In this document: positions 54,901 to 64,000 of the stretch, in pieces
Position numbering within the stretch: position 1 is the stretch's first letter
How the letters are laid out: each line of letters begins with the position of its first letter
Assembly (NCBI GenBank): GCA_011317545.1
Contig: WUJK01000010.1
Span: 1,054,001 to 1,118,000 of the forward strand
From: Coniella vitis
Taxonomy: Eukaryota > Ascomycota > Sordariomycetes > Diaporthales > Schizoparmaceae
Direction of reading: 5' to 3'
DNA: 64,000 nt
Notes under the pieces: generated by a model
The model's input: only the letters and a program-made list of their open reading frames with translations
The model's database searches: none
Told to the model about the DNA's origin: nothing
Translations under genes and position numbers: made by a program

Positions 54901-55213
54901 GGCTCGAGCGCAACGCCCTCCAGAATCGTTGCAGTCTTCTTAGTTGCAATCCCCCTCCTCTCTTTCCCTCTTCAATTGAAATCAAGGCTCCCCTCTTTTT
55001 TCTCGGGAATTGTGGCAGGATTCACTGCTTCGCGAACCTCCCCTCTTAATTTACCAACTCGGTCCGCGTGGGTGCACTTGTCTTTTAGCGGTCTAAGACT
55101 TCCACACGTCACTCAGAAGGCCAGCTTCGTCGACCTCGTTTTATACTTGGTCACTTATTCACCAAAATTGAACCAAGGGGCTAGCTTGGCTTAGCGAGCT
55201 CATAGATTCCACG
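51931..55213. other. 3.3-kb intergenic region
   Basis: No recognised gene. Contains three exact dispersed motifs (52577-52585, 53215-53223, 53728-53736). A 175-codon ATG frame at 54291-54818 has eight cysteines but no recognisable family; the sequence after about 54820 is probably leader of the next gene. Confidence 0.5.
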
Positions 55214-55467
55214 ATGGGAAAGGGAAGAATGGATGAAGCTGCCGCAGAGCGGATCAAGAAGGCGAGAGGCGAGAAGGTGAGCCAGTGCCAGAGTCGATAC
55301 ACCGCAACCACCTCACTGACATGGCCGCGTGCCACGTGTAGGACGACTTTGCAAGACGGGCCGCACTAGCAGCCAAGACGAACAAGGAGACGTCGGGGCA
55401 GGCGCAGGGCGGCGGTCAAAGCGGCAGCAGCGGTAGAAAACAAGAGGGCTCTGCCGCTAAGAAATGA
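55214..55467 (+). CDS. Small Ala/Lys/Gly-rich protein (SMP-like)
   Basis: Two exons, 55214-55276 and 55342-55467, with a GTGAGC donor and GTAG acceptor, give 62 residues. The start MGKGRMDEAAAERIKKARG runs on across the junction as EKDDFARRAALAAKTNK and ends in a Gly/Gln/Ser-rich tail with Lys-Lys at the end. The pattern of an acidic/Ala start, an IKKARG step and a second Ala-rich helix resembles the short fungal proteins annotated with a seed-maturation (SMP) motif, but at this length that is only suggestive. No signal peptide or membrane segment. In-phase junction, plausible start and a short intron make a real gene likely. Function unknown. Confidence 0.6.
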
Positions 55468-57215
55468 GCCGCTACAGCACAAGCTGCTTCGCTGCGAACG
55501 CAAAACACGGCGATGTGCTGAGTCCACGTTTGCAAAGAGGCTGGGAATCGAAAAATGGGATCGGGACGGGGTCGCTTGGCAACTTGGGATTTTCTTTGAA
55601 TTTGAGATACTGATTTTGCAGGATTCGATTGGGCGCTGGGTAGCGGGTAGGTTCGGAGTTCAGTGAAGGGCACGCCAAAGATATCACGTTTGTATCTGTT
55701 GCAGCACAGTGTTGGCCGCCCTAGGGCAAGCGAGTTGTTTTGAGTCGCCTGATTGCGGTTGTCGTACTGCCTGCCTGGCTATGGGTATCTTGTAGGTGTT
55801 TCTGTGCGTAGCAATACCAAGCAGCATCACTAGTTTCGTGTACACATGCAGACATGATTGTCGTCTCCACCCTACTTGTGCCCGCTGCCGTCTTGCTGCA
55901 ACAGGTGTCGTTGGACCTGCTTGTCGTGGTATCACCGACCGTATGTCATTGAGTGATAGGGTGAAAGATGTTGAGCCATGGCGCCAACCGTGGTGCTGCT
56001 CCCTTGCTTCTGGCTCGGACGAAGCTTGAGCGGCTTTCCTGTCCAAGACGATCGGTCCTTTGGAGCCACCTGGCAACCAAGTCCTCTGGTCCCGGATTGC
56101 TATCTCGCTGTTGTCGACCTTCCTGCCTCAACTGGGCTAGTGTGCGGATTGATAAGCGAACGCAATATTGGCTGAATATTCCGAAAGCTCAGTATGGCTA
56201 CTATGTATAGTTCGAGAACCTGAGCATGCACAATGGCAGATCCTGGGTCGGGCCGCTCGCTGGCTAGGATGTCAGATGCTTGAACCAGATATCGGGGCTA
56301 TGTCGTCTAGTCGAGGAGACGCGTTGGTCGGAGGTGGAAGGTCGACGCGACGCGCGAGGACTTCTGCGATCGCACAATGTGCCAGTATATAATGCTGTTG
56401 TCAAGGACGGACGGTTACATCATGAGGAGGAGAAGAGTAGGACGGAAGAGAATATTGGGACCACAAAGAGCACTATGCGCATGCCATTCATGGACGAAGA
56501 TATCATAGTACCTTCTACAGTTCGTAGCTTCCGCCTCCAGGTATTCTGGTACCGGCCTAGCTTACCCAACGTCAGCACTTACCCCACAGCGAGTACCAAG
56601 CGGACGAGTATTGTGTACTTCGCAGTGTTTGGGTCGGCTGCTGGTCGCTGCACCCTTGTTAGCGCTGCGGACGTCACTTGTCTGTGCCCCACTATCATAG
56701 TAGCAGCCTACCGGTTGGGCAACCCGCGCCAGCCTCCAGCCTCAGCCTCCTACACACCTCCCAAACTCGGCGGCGCCTCGCAGCTTCCCTCCCCATCGTC
56801 TCACTACCTAGCTTAGGACAGATCTAGGTGTGGCTCAATTCCCGGATCCTACCACTTGTCGACATCAACTTTGGCGAGGCCCTTTACCTCCCCTCCAATC
56901 AAGCCTATCTGTGCGCTTAAGGCCGCGGATTCCCAACCGCCGCCTCTTATCGCAACCTTGGTCAGCCTTGTTACAACACGACTGCACGTTCCGTTGCTGG
57001 TCTACCATGAACAGTGCTTCGTCGCAAGCCTCCTTGTTATCGCCTCGATAGCCTGTCGCTGCTTGTCGCCTGGCTTATTAGTCTTCGGTTTCGTTCTAGC
57101 TCAGTCTGGGTGGAATTCCACCTGCGGACTTGTAGTTGAAGACGGCTCTGCGACCTCTCGCAATCACATTACTCCCTCCGCGCTGAATCTATTCACTTTT
57201 TCCGCAGAAGCCACC
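55468..57215. other. Intergenic region and vac14 leader
   Basis: No supportable gene in 1.7 kb. One exact dispersed motif at 56199-56207. From about 56700 it becomes C/T-rich, as expected of the vac14 promoter and leader. Confidence 0.55.
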
Positions 57216-60200
57216 ATGGATCCCAACGTCCAGCGAGCTCTGAATGACAAGCTATACGATAAGCGCAAAGTTGGCGCTCTTGAGTTAGTCCAACTCGGTC
57301 CGACCTTACTCTCTCCGTTTTAGCTACTAAAGATCTTGCCCTGTAGGCTGGAACGCGTTATTCGTGAGCTCACCGCTACCAAAGATTACGACAAGGTTAC
57401 AGCCATTCTTGATCAGCTGTGCAACGAGTACGCCTATGCTGTTCATCAGCCGCATGCCCGAAATGGAGGGCTGATTGGTCTGGCTGCCGCCGCTATAGCC
57501 CTCGGCTCGGTATGCTTTGTTTCTGGTCTCCTCAACCGCGCTTGACTTCTCCAATGTATTGGTAGTTCCGCCGTTAACGTCTTATCAGGAGCTTCCACGG
57601 TACCTCGAGACTATTGTTCCCCCTGTGTTGGCTTGCTTCACCGATCAGGATGCACGAGTTAGGTATTATGCATGCGAGGCAATGTACAACATTGCCAAAG
57701 TCGCCAAGGGAGAGATTCTCAAGTACTTTAATCATATATTCGATGCTCTCTGCAAGGTATGATATATCCTGTCCTCTCAAGCAAGTTTGAACTGTCTGTT
57801 TTCTATCTCCGATGCTCATTGTCCCTTTGCTAGCTGGGCGCAGACTCTGAGCTTTCTGTCAAAAATGGAGCCGAGCTTCTTGACCGCCTCATCAAGGATA
57901 TAGTGTCAGAGTCTGCAGCAACCTATGTCAGCGTTCTGGAAATGCCGAGGTCCGATAACATGGCCGACGAGGAATATAACAATGACAAGGAGCTTGTTGA
58001 CCATCCTGCCGACCTGCCGACTGCCTTCTCCCTGAAGCAATTCATCCCACTTCTCAAAGACCGCAGTTATACCATCAATCCCTTTACGCGCACGTTTCTG
58101 GTTGGCTGGATTACGTTGCTTGATTCGATACCCGACCTTGAATTGGTCACCTTCCTACCAGAATTTCTGGGAAGCCTACTAAAATTCCTGAGCGATCCCA
58201 ACCGCGATGTGCATCAGGCTACACAAGCCTGCCTTGACAAATTCTTGAATGAAATCAAGCGCATCTCCCGAATTAAGAAAGGGATAGCGGAGAGCAAGAG
58301 ATCGAAGGGTGAGAGCAAGCGTAAGCGCGAAGATTCTTTCGACAGCGGCAGCGCCCACGTCCACCTTGAAGAAGGGGACGAGGTCGACTCCACTCTAGCT
58401 GATGAGGACGATGAAACCAGCAGCGAAGACGATTGGATACCTGGACAAGATGTCCAGATCAATCACAAGGAGATACTCGAAATTTTGACTGATTCTCTCG
58501 ATCAGTCAAATCCTATGGGCATCTCAAAGTCTAACGAGCGAATGGGCGTAGCTTCCACTGCAGATGAGGACGGTCTGCTGGAATCGCTCAAATGGATTGT
58601 TGAATTCCTCGACATATGTCCTGAGGAGGTACTTCCTTTTACACCCAAGATTCTTGCCCATCTTCTCCCTGCGATGGCGAGTGGCGTCGACTCAATTCGC
58701 TCAGCAGCCGCGAGAGTGAATAATGCGCTGATGGACTACGTCGTTTCGCTATCAGATGAGCCTGAGCTTTCTCTGTCACAGCGGCCATCAAAGGCGCCGC
58801 TGGGCGGAGAACGTCAGGAAGGAGGCCCAAGTGGGCGCACTTCTTTGGCTGGTACTCGGGAAATCGACACACCAAGTCCGACGCAAAATCCCCAGGGCCC
58901 ATCGCCTACAGAAGCAACACCTCGTGGACCAACACCTGCGCCGTCTAACCAGCCTCAGGCTGACTTAGACTACGCAGCGGCAGTCAATTCGTTGACTCTA
59001 CTGTTCTTAAATGATCATGAAGCTACGCGCGTGGCAGCGTTAACATGGCTGATCATGTTGCACCGAAAAGCGCCACGTAAAGTACTCGCGTTTAATGACG
59101 GGACTTTTCCCGCTCTGTTGAAGATCCTCTCTGATCCAGCAGAAGCTGTCGTGACAAAGGATCTGCAACTGCTCTCGCAAATCTCTAGAAATAGCGAGGA
59201 CAGTTATTTCTCTAACTTTATGATCAGTCTGCTGCAACTCTTCTCTACAGATAGGAGGTTACTTGAGACACGGGGCAATCTCATAATCCGCCAATTATGC
59301 ATGAGCCTCAGCGCCGAGCGCATCTATCGCACCTTGGCGGACTGCATCGAAAAGGAAGAAGACGTCGAATTCGCCAGCATTATGGTGCAAAATCTCAACA
59401 ACAACCTCATCACCGCTCCAGAATTGTCCGAATTACGCAAGAGGCTACGCAATCTTGAGTCCAAGGTAGGGAACCCGCTACTGCCATTGATCCGCGTACT
59501 GACACGGCTTTTTCTAGGATGGCCAGGCATTCTTTGTGGCCCTCTTCAGGTCATGGTGTTACAATGCTGTCGCCACATTTTCCTTGTGCCTACTTGCACA
59601 AGCTTACGAGCAAGCATACAATCTTCTTCAGATTTTGTACGTGGACCAAGTCCATCTGCCGGGATATGATACTGATATTTTGACCGATCTAGTGCCGAGT
59701 TGGAAATGACAGTAAATATTCTCATCCAGATTGACAAGCTTGTTCAGCTTTTGGAGTCACCAGTCTTTACCTGCACGTAATTACCGTCCCGCCGGGTAAT
59801 TATATGATGAGGCTAACAAATCAACCTTGCCATAGACCTTCGGCTCCAGTTGCTTGAACCAGAGAAGTATCCTCACCTGTACAAATGCCTTTACGGGCTG
59901 CTTATGCTTTTGCCTCAGTCGTCGGCTTTTGCTGCGCTCCGGAATCGACTGAATAGCGTCAGCTCTATCGGCTACTTACACATCGCACCCAGACCGTATG
60001 TTCCCACAAATGCGCCTCCATCACATACTCGACAAGGGTCAGTGGTGGATGTGGTTCAATTACTTCAATACCCTCCTGCTCCTCGTTCCCAATCCGTTGC
60101 CAGTATCAATACTCACACCATTCCTCCTAGTTCTGCTTCAACTCCAAACGCATCATCTTTTGACCGACCAAACCGTCTCAAGGGCCGTGAGGACGGGATC

Positions 60201-60494
60201 ATACGCTGGGGCGAACTGTTAGAAAAGTTCCGCAGTGTGCAGGAGCGTGCCAGAAGAGCGCAGAGATTGGGTGGAGAAATGGATGACAGACCGGGTCTAG
60301 GTATGGGAGATTTGCGTATAAGCGATAGCCTAGAGCTATCTCCTGCGAAGCCCGCAGTAGCCCGGCCGCCGCCTGTCCCGGTCAAGGACACGCCACTGCC
60401 AACGCCCCCAGCAGCTAAGCCAAGATCAGGACTTGGAAGGCAATTTGGGAGGTTGGGAGCCTCGGTGTCGGGGAGAAAGAGAGGACAACCTTAA
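57216..60494 (+). CDS. vac14: Vac14, scaffold of the PtdIns(3,5)P2 kinase complex
   Basis: Vac14 is a HEAT-repeat scaffold on the vacuole/late endosome that holds the Fab1 lipid kinase and Fig4 phosphatase. Seven exons: 57216-57283, 57347-57509, 57589-57756, 57834-59465, 59518-59636, 59693-59772 and 59836-60494; 962 residues. The N terminus has QRALNDKLYDKRKVGALELE, LAAAAIALGSELPRYLE, VRYYACEAMYNIAKV and FLVGWITLLDSIPDLELV. A Ser/Pro-rich insert lies near 440-490. The C-terminal domain has FFVALFRSWCYNAVATFSL, LLQIFAELEMTV, IQIDKLVQLLESPVFTYLR, YKCLYGLLMLLPQSSAF and SSIGYLHIAPRPY. The sixth intron starts with GC (GCACGT), the only donor that keeps the conserved FTYLRLQLL in frame. The tail is Pro/Arg-rich. 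Convergent with HAUS1. Confidence 0.94.
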
Positions 60495-60645
60495 TGGGAG
60501 TAACTATAGAAGTGTTGTCATTGCAGCCATAAGAAGCCGCAGCGAACTCAGAACTACACAACTAAGAAGTCCCTGAACAGAGCATAACGGGATATCGTTG
60601 TGTGAACCATTTAGACAATTCATTAACAGCACTTGCATTACCGCA

Positions 60646-61581
60646 TCACCTGCCCTTGTGTGGAGTCTCTCGCTCCACTAGATTCTCGAACACAGCGTCG
60701 CGATGGTCAGTAATGGCGCGCAACTCGGTGCGCAAGGATTCGAGGAGCTGGCGTGCTTGATGGGTATCTGGTGGTAGGCCTTCGAAGTCATCAAGATGCT
60801 GATCTAGGGCTCTTTTAACTTCGAGGAGCTCGAGATAGCTCTGCTCTTCTTGACGGAGCTGATCTATGGTTGGATTCGGTAGCCCAACTGTCCTTGCCAA
60901 AGTAGAGACTCTGTCCTTGAGTTCGGGAAGTTTGCTAGCCATAACATGCACCTTGCGCTGCATATCGAGGTTTTGGCGCGATAGATGGGCAGGCGGGCGG
61001 TAGTCGTGACCATTGACCTGGTGGAGCAGACCGTCAAGGCGTTCCGACTCTGCGTCGAGGTAGCGCTGTAGAATAGCGACACGAGCAATGGCCTGGTCGA
61101 GGTCGAAGGTGCGGACTTGGAGATCGAGCATAGCCTGGCCCAGTTGCGCTGGCTCAGGATAAGACATGCCCAAGTGCACGGCAGACGTGGCCATAGCTTC
61201 GAGGGACGCCTTGCCGTCTTTTGTCAAGCTTTCTTCAACAGTGGACAAAAGTCGATGCCTTAAAGACTGGAGGGAAGGACGAATTGCTAGATCCTCTATG
61301 TGGCTGGCTTGAACGTCCTCAAATGTCTTGATGTCGTCGAGAGCTTCGGCCTCAGCACGGGCGAGCAGGCTACGTTTCTCGTCCGCCGCTTCGTTAAAGC
61401 TTGCAAGGGCCAGCAGGATCTTGAGGGTATTGGAGTTTCTTTCAAAGCGTGGCGGAGAGCGGCCGTTGTGTTTCGAAGCCAGCCAGGCCTCGACGTAACT
61501 CCAGTCCTTGGCGGTGGTGGCAGCCTGGCGGGCGACTGAAGGGGAGAATATGGCCGTGTCTGGTGGGAGGCGCGCCATCAT
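60646..61581 (-). CDS. HAUS augmin-like complex subunit 1
   Basis: Augmin recruits gamma-tubulin to the walls of spindle microtubules and promotes branching nucleation; subunit 1 is a coiled-coil component. A single exon of 311 residues from the first of two adjacent ATG codons (61581). The N-terminal part has SPSVARQAATTAKDWSYVE, AWLASKH and LALASFNEAADEKRSLLAR, typical of the HAUS1 Pfam family in ascomycetes. It is followed by long predicted coiled coil (QAIARVAILQRYLDAESER, LDQHLDDFEGLPPD). No introns are needed. Convergent with vac14 (151 bp apart) and divergent from the DnaJ gene. The assignment is from the N-terminal signature and architecture, so moderately sure. Confidence 0.78.
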   Translation of the reverse strand: MMARLPPDTAIFSPSVARQAATTAKDWSYVEAWLASKHNGRSPPRFERNSNTLKILLALASFNEAADEKRSLLARAEAEALDDIKTFEDVQASHIEDLAIRPSLQSLRHRLLSTVEESLTKDGKASLEAMATSAVHLGMSYPEPAQLGQAMLDLQVRTFDLDQAIARVAILQRYLDAESERLDGLLHQVNGHDYRPPAHLSRQNLDMQRKVHVMASKLPELKDRVSTLARTVGLPNPTIDQLRQEEQSYLELLEVKRALDQHLDDFEGLPPDTHQARQLLESLRTELRAITDHRDAVFENLVERETPHKGR

Positions 61582-62306
61582 GGTGGAATGAGCGGACAAG
61601 GTCTACTTTGGTAAGAGTTGAGTACTAAATGGGAAAGTACTTGTTTAGTATAGCTCTGGACAGTCACAGGCTGTACATGACCTAGGTACTTTGAATGTTG
61701 AGTGGTGGCATCCATGCGTGCCTTTCACGTGCTGAAAAGGCAAAGAGATCTGCAAACAAAAAGATGATGTACCTGAACTTTGGGGGAGTGTTCTATAACG
61801 TGGGACTGACATAGAAACCGGCGAGCGTTGAGGTACTTCTACTTGTAAGCAACCTAGGTAGGCAGTACATAGTACTGTACTGCACAAGTAACCTTCCCCC
61901 CCCCCCACAGGTGCCCAGGAACGCCATCGACGAATTGCAGGCGGCGGGACCATGCATCGCCGAGATCTCTCTAGAAGAGGCCAACTTTACATTTCACAGA
62001 TACCACCGAGCGAAAGCAGCAGCAACAGTCTCCAGGCAACTGGCGTCAGTCGAGACACTGCCTCGAACCTTTTATTCTCTTCAAGATATTGGCTCTCTCC
62101 TTGTCTCGTTTGTAGTCATACTACTTACTCTTGGCTACTTACTTGCCCTTCTCTCCTGCAGCCTCTTGCCTGACCGGCTTCGCTCGTTTACGGCTTCATC
62201 TTCCGCATACTTTCTAAGCGTCTTGCTCCCTTTCCCCCCTTACACCACTCACCTGGCCCAAAGAAAACCGCGCCGTCGCGACCGGCGAAACGCCGCCCCA
62301 ACCGCC
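61582..62306. promoter_or_regulatory. Divergent promoter region, HAUS1 / DnaJ co-chaperone
   Basis: 725 bp between divergent start codons. Contains ACCTAGGTA elements (61680-61688, 61852-61860), a TACATAGTA motif (61866-61874) and a C-run directly before CAG (61897-61910), which looks like a splice acceptor. The frame of the DnaJ gene is open upstream from 61911 but has no ATG before 62307. Confidence 0.5.
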
Positions 62307-63996
62307 ATGTTCGGACGTGCCACGACATTGGCCCTCGCCGCCAGCCTTCTCTCGCTTTCTTCTACTGCCGTTGCCCTCTCTCCCTCTGAGATTCCATCCG
62401 ACACCCCCATTCAGGCCTTGTTGACGCAAGCCCAGCAACATCTCTCTCAAGGCGCCACTTCCGACGCTCTCGTGTACTACGACGCCGCCATTGCCCGCGA
62501 TCCCCACGACTACCTGACCTACTTCAAACGCGCCACCACCTATCTGTCTGTGGGCCGTACCTCTCAGGCTGCCGATGATTTTCAGCGCTGCCTCGAGCTG
62601 CGGCCAGGGTTTGAGGGCGCTCATGTGCAATTGGGTAAGCTCAAGGCCCGCACCGGTGACTGGGAGGGCGCCAAAGCGCAATACACCAAGGTAGCTGGCC
62701 CGGGCGCGTCGTCACCCGAGCTAGACGAGTTGCTCGAGGCCCAGGGTGCCTCCAAACTGGCCGCGGAGGCCGCAGCAAGTGGTGACTGGGATGATTGCAT
62801 CAACCATGCTTCAACAGCCATTCTTGTGGCAAACCGCGCTGTGTCTCTGCGCGAGCTGCGGTCGCGGTGCCGGTTTGCCAAGGGTGAAGTTGAGGAGGGC
62901 ATGAGCGACTTGCATCATGTCCTCAATCTACGGCCAGGCGACACGAGCCCGCACCTTACAATTTCGGCCACCAGTTTCTATGCGCTCGGTGATCTGCAGC
63001 AGGGCATGGCACAGATTCGCAAGTGCTTGCATTCAGACCCAGACTCCAAGGTCTGCAAGAAACTACTCAAGCAGGAAAAGGCAGTCGACAAGGTGCTAGC
63101 AAAGGTAGAACAGGCTTTTGAGAAGAATTCACCCGTGACTGGAACGAGACTGCTTAGACCTGCGGGCGAGGATGCGGGTTTGATCAAAGAGGTCAAGGAA
63201 CAGGAGTCAGCTCTACGCAAGGATGGCGTTATTCCAGAAGAGGCACCCTCTCGTCTCATCGCACGATTGGTCGAGCTGGCCTGCCAGGGCTACTATGATG
63301 TAAGTCTTCTCTGTTCGAAAGAAAGCGAGGCATTACTGCTTGCTACGCGAACGAATTCCCCAACGTGAAAAGACCGTATAAACTTAACAGCATTTGTTTC
63401 TATAGTCGAACAACAAGAAGGCGAAGGAGTACTGCGCCGAGTCCCTCACATTGGACGACGACTCATTTTATGGTTTGCTCTTCCGCGCCAAAGAACAAAG
63501 AGAAGCCGAAGACTACGAAAACGCGATTCGTACGCTGGAGAAGGCAGGCGAGGTCAAGCCCGACAAGAAGCAGTCGATTGTAGATCCGCTGCTGCGCGAT
63601 GCTCAGCTCGAGCTGCGCCGGTCCAAGACCAAGGACTACTACAAGGTTCTCGGTGTAGCGCGCGATGCAGACGAGCGGCAAATCAAGTCGGCCTACCGCA
63701 AGCTAACGGTCCAGCACCACCCAGACAAGGCCCACAAGAACGGCGTCACCAAGGAAGAGGCCGAGAAGAAGATGGCGTCAATCAACGAAGCATACGAGGT
63801 GCTTAGCGATCCCGAGCTGCGTGCCCGCTTTGACCGTGGCGATGACCCGAATTCTCAGGAGCGTCAGAATCCCTTTGCTCAAGGCGGCCGCCCCTTTGGC
63901 GGCGGCGGCGGGCCCTTCATGTTCCAGCAGGGTGGCCAGCAGTTCCAGTTCAAGTTTGGTGGTGGCGGCGGCGGCGGATCGCCTTTTGGTTTTTAA
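62307..63996 (+). CDS. ER TPR-DnaJ co-chaperone (P58IPK/DNAJC3 type)
   Basis: Homologue of DNAJC3/P58IPK, an ER-lumenal co-chaperone that binds unfolded clients through TPRs and stimulates BiP/Kar2 with its J domain. Two exons, 62307-63299 and 63406-63996, give 527 residues. The start MFGRATTLALAASLLSLSS is a clear signal peptide, with likely cleavage near Ala-Leu-Ser, and it is the first ATG in frame. TPR units run from about 35 to 400 (for example DALVYYDAAIARDPHDYLT, YFKRATTYLSVGRTSQA, and ENAIRTLEKAGEVKPD after the junction). The J domain runs from about 407 (KDYYKVLGVARDADERQIK) with HPD near 437, then a Gly/Phe/Gln-rich tail ending SPFGF. No C-terminal KDEL/HDEL is present. It ends four bases before the window edge. 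Confidence 0.94.
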
Positions 63997-64000
63997 AACA

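Noticed and set aside
61911..62306. N-terminal extension as part of the DnaJ protein
   Set aside because: No ATG in frame before 62307, and the extension would bury a clear signal peptide.
1..64000. Secondary-metabolite or other functional gene cluster
   Set aside because: The genes are unrelated housekeeping functions with ordinary spacing; no synthase, transporter and regulator set is present.

Overview
The window looks like nuclear chromosomal DNA of a filamentous ascomycete (Pezizomycotina, probably Sordariomycetes, with Hypocreales as my best guess). The basis is protein-coding genes broken by short introns (about 50-240 nt, mostly GT(A/G)(A/C)G(T/C) donors and YAG acceptors), long pyrimidine-rich leaders, and the best-fit families: a Fus3/Kss1-type MAP kinase with a TEY loop, fungal-type OXR1, a Gbp2/Hrb1 three-RRM protein and a cytochrome b5-fused sphingolipid delta-8 desaturase. 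No rRNA, tRNA, CRISPR array or intact mobile element was found.

Layout, left to right: 3' end of sec24 (+); the MAP kinase gene (+); oxr1 (-); uroporphyrinogen-III synthase (-) divergent from erv1 (+); a broken pyruvate-decarboxylase-like gene (+); tan1 (+); a 4.3-kb gene-poor stretch; ecd/SGT1 (-) divergent from smc6 (+); coq9 (-); a 7.9-kb stretch with no recognisable gene; gbp2-like (+); a small CxxC protein (+); srp14 (-) divergent from sgd1 (+); dihydrolipoyl dehydrogenase (+); a low-complexity hypothetical gene (-) divergent from the desaturase (+); a 62-residue protein (+); vac14 (+) convergent with HAUS1 (-); and an ER TPR-DnaJ co-chaperone (+) at the right edge.

The genes are mostly housekeeping and do not form a pathway cluster. 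Themes recur only loosely: secretion and ER (sec24, srp14, DnaJ/P58IPK), mitochondrial redox and cofactors (erv1, coq9, lpd1, hem4), genome maintenance and mitosis (smc6, HAUS1), RNA and ribosome biology (tan1, gbp2, sgd1), and lipid or phosphoinositide metabolism (desaturase, vac14). All exon structures were assembled by hand from reading-frame continuity, splice consensus and remembered family conservation; there was no transcript evidence.

Nothing here amounts to a clear new biological system. The items most worth a second look are: a short motif (TACTATGTA or its complement) present at least 16 times, always between genes; a multiply disrupted decarboxylase pseudogene that has also lost its catalytic glutamate; an 8-nt micro-exon coding the core of an RRM in the gbp2-like gene; a GC-AG intron in vac14; and two large gene-poor stretches with decayed-looking reading frames.
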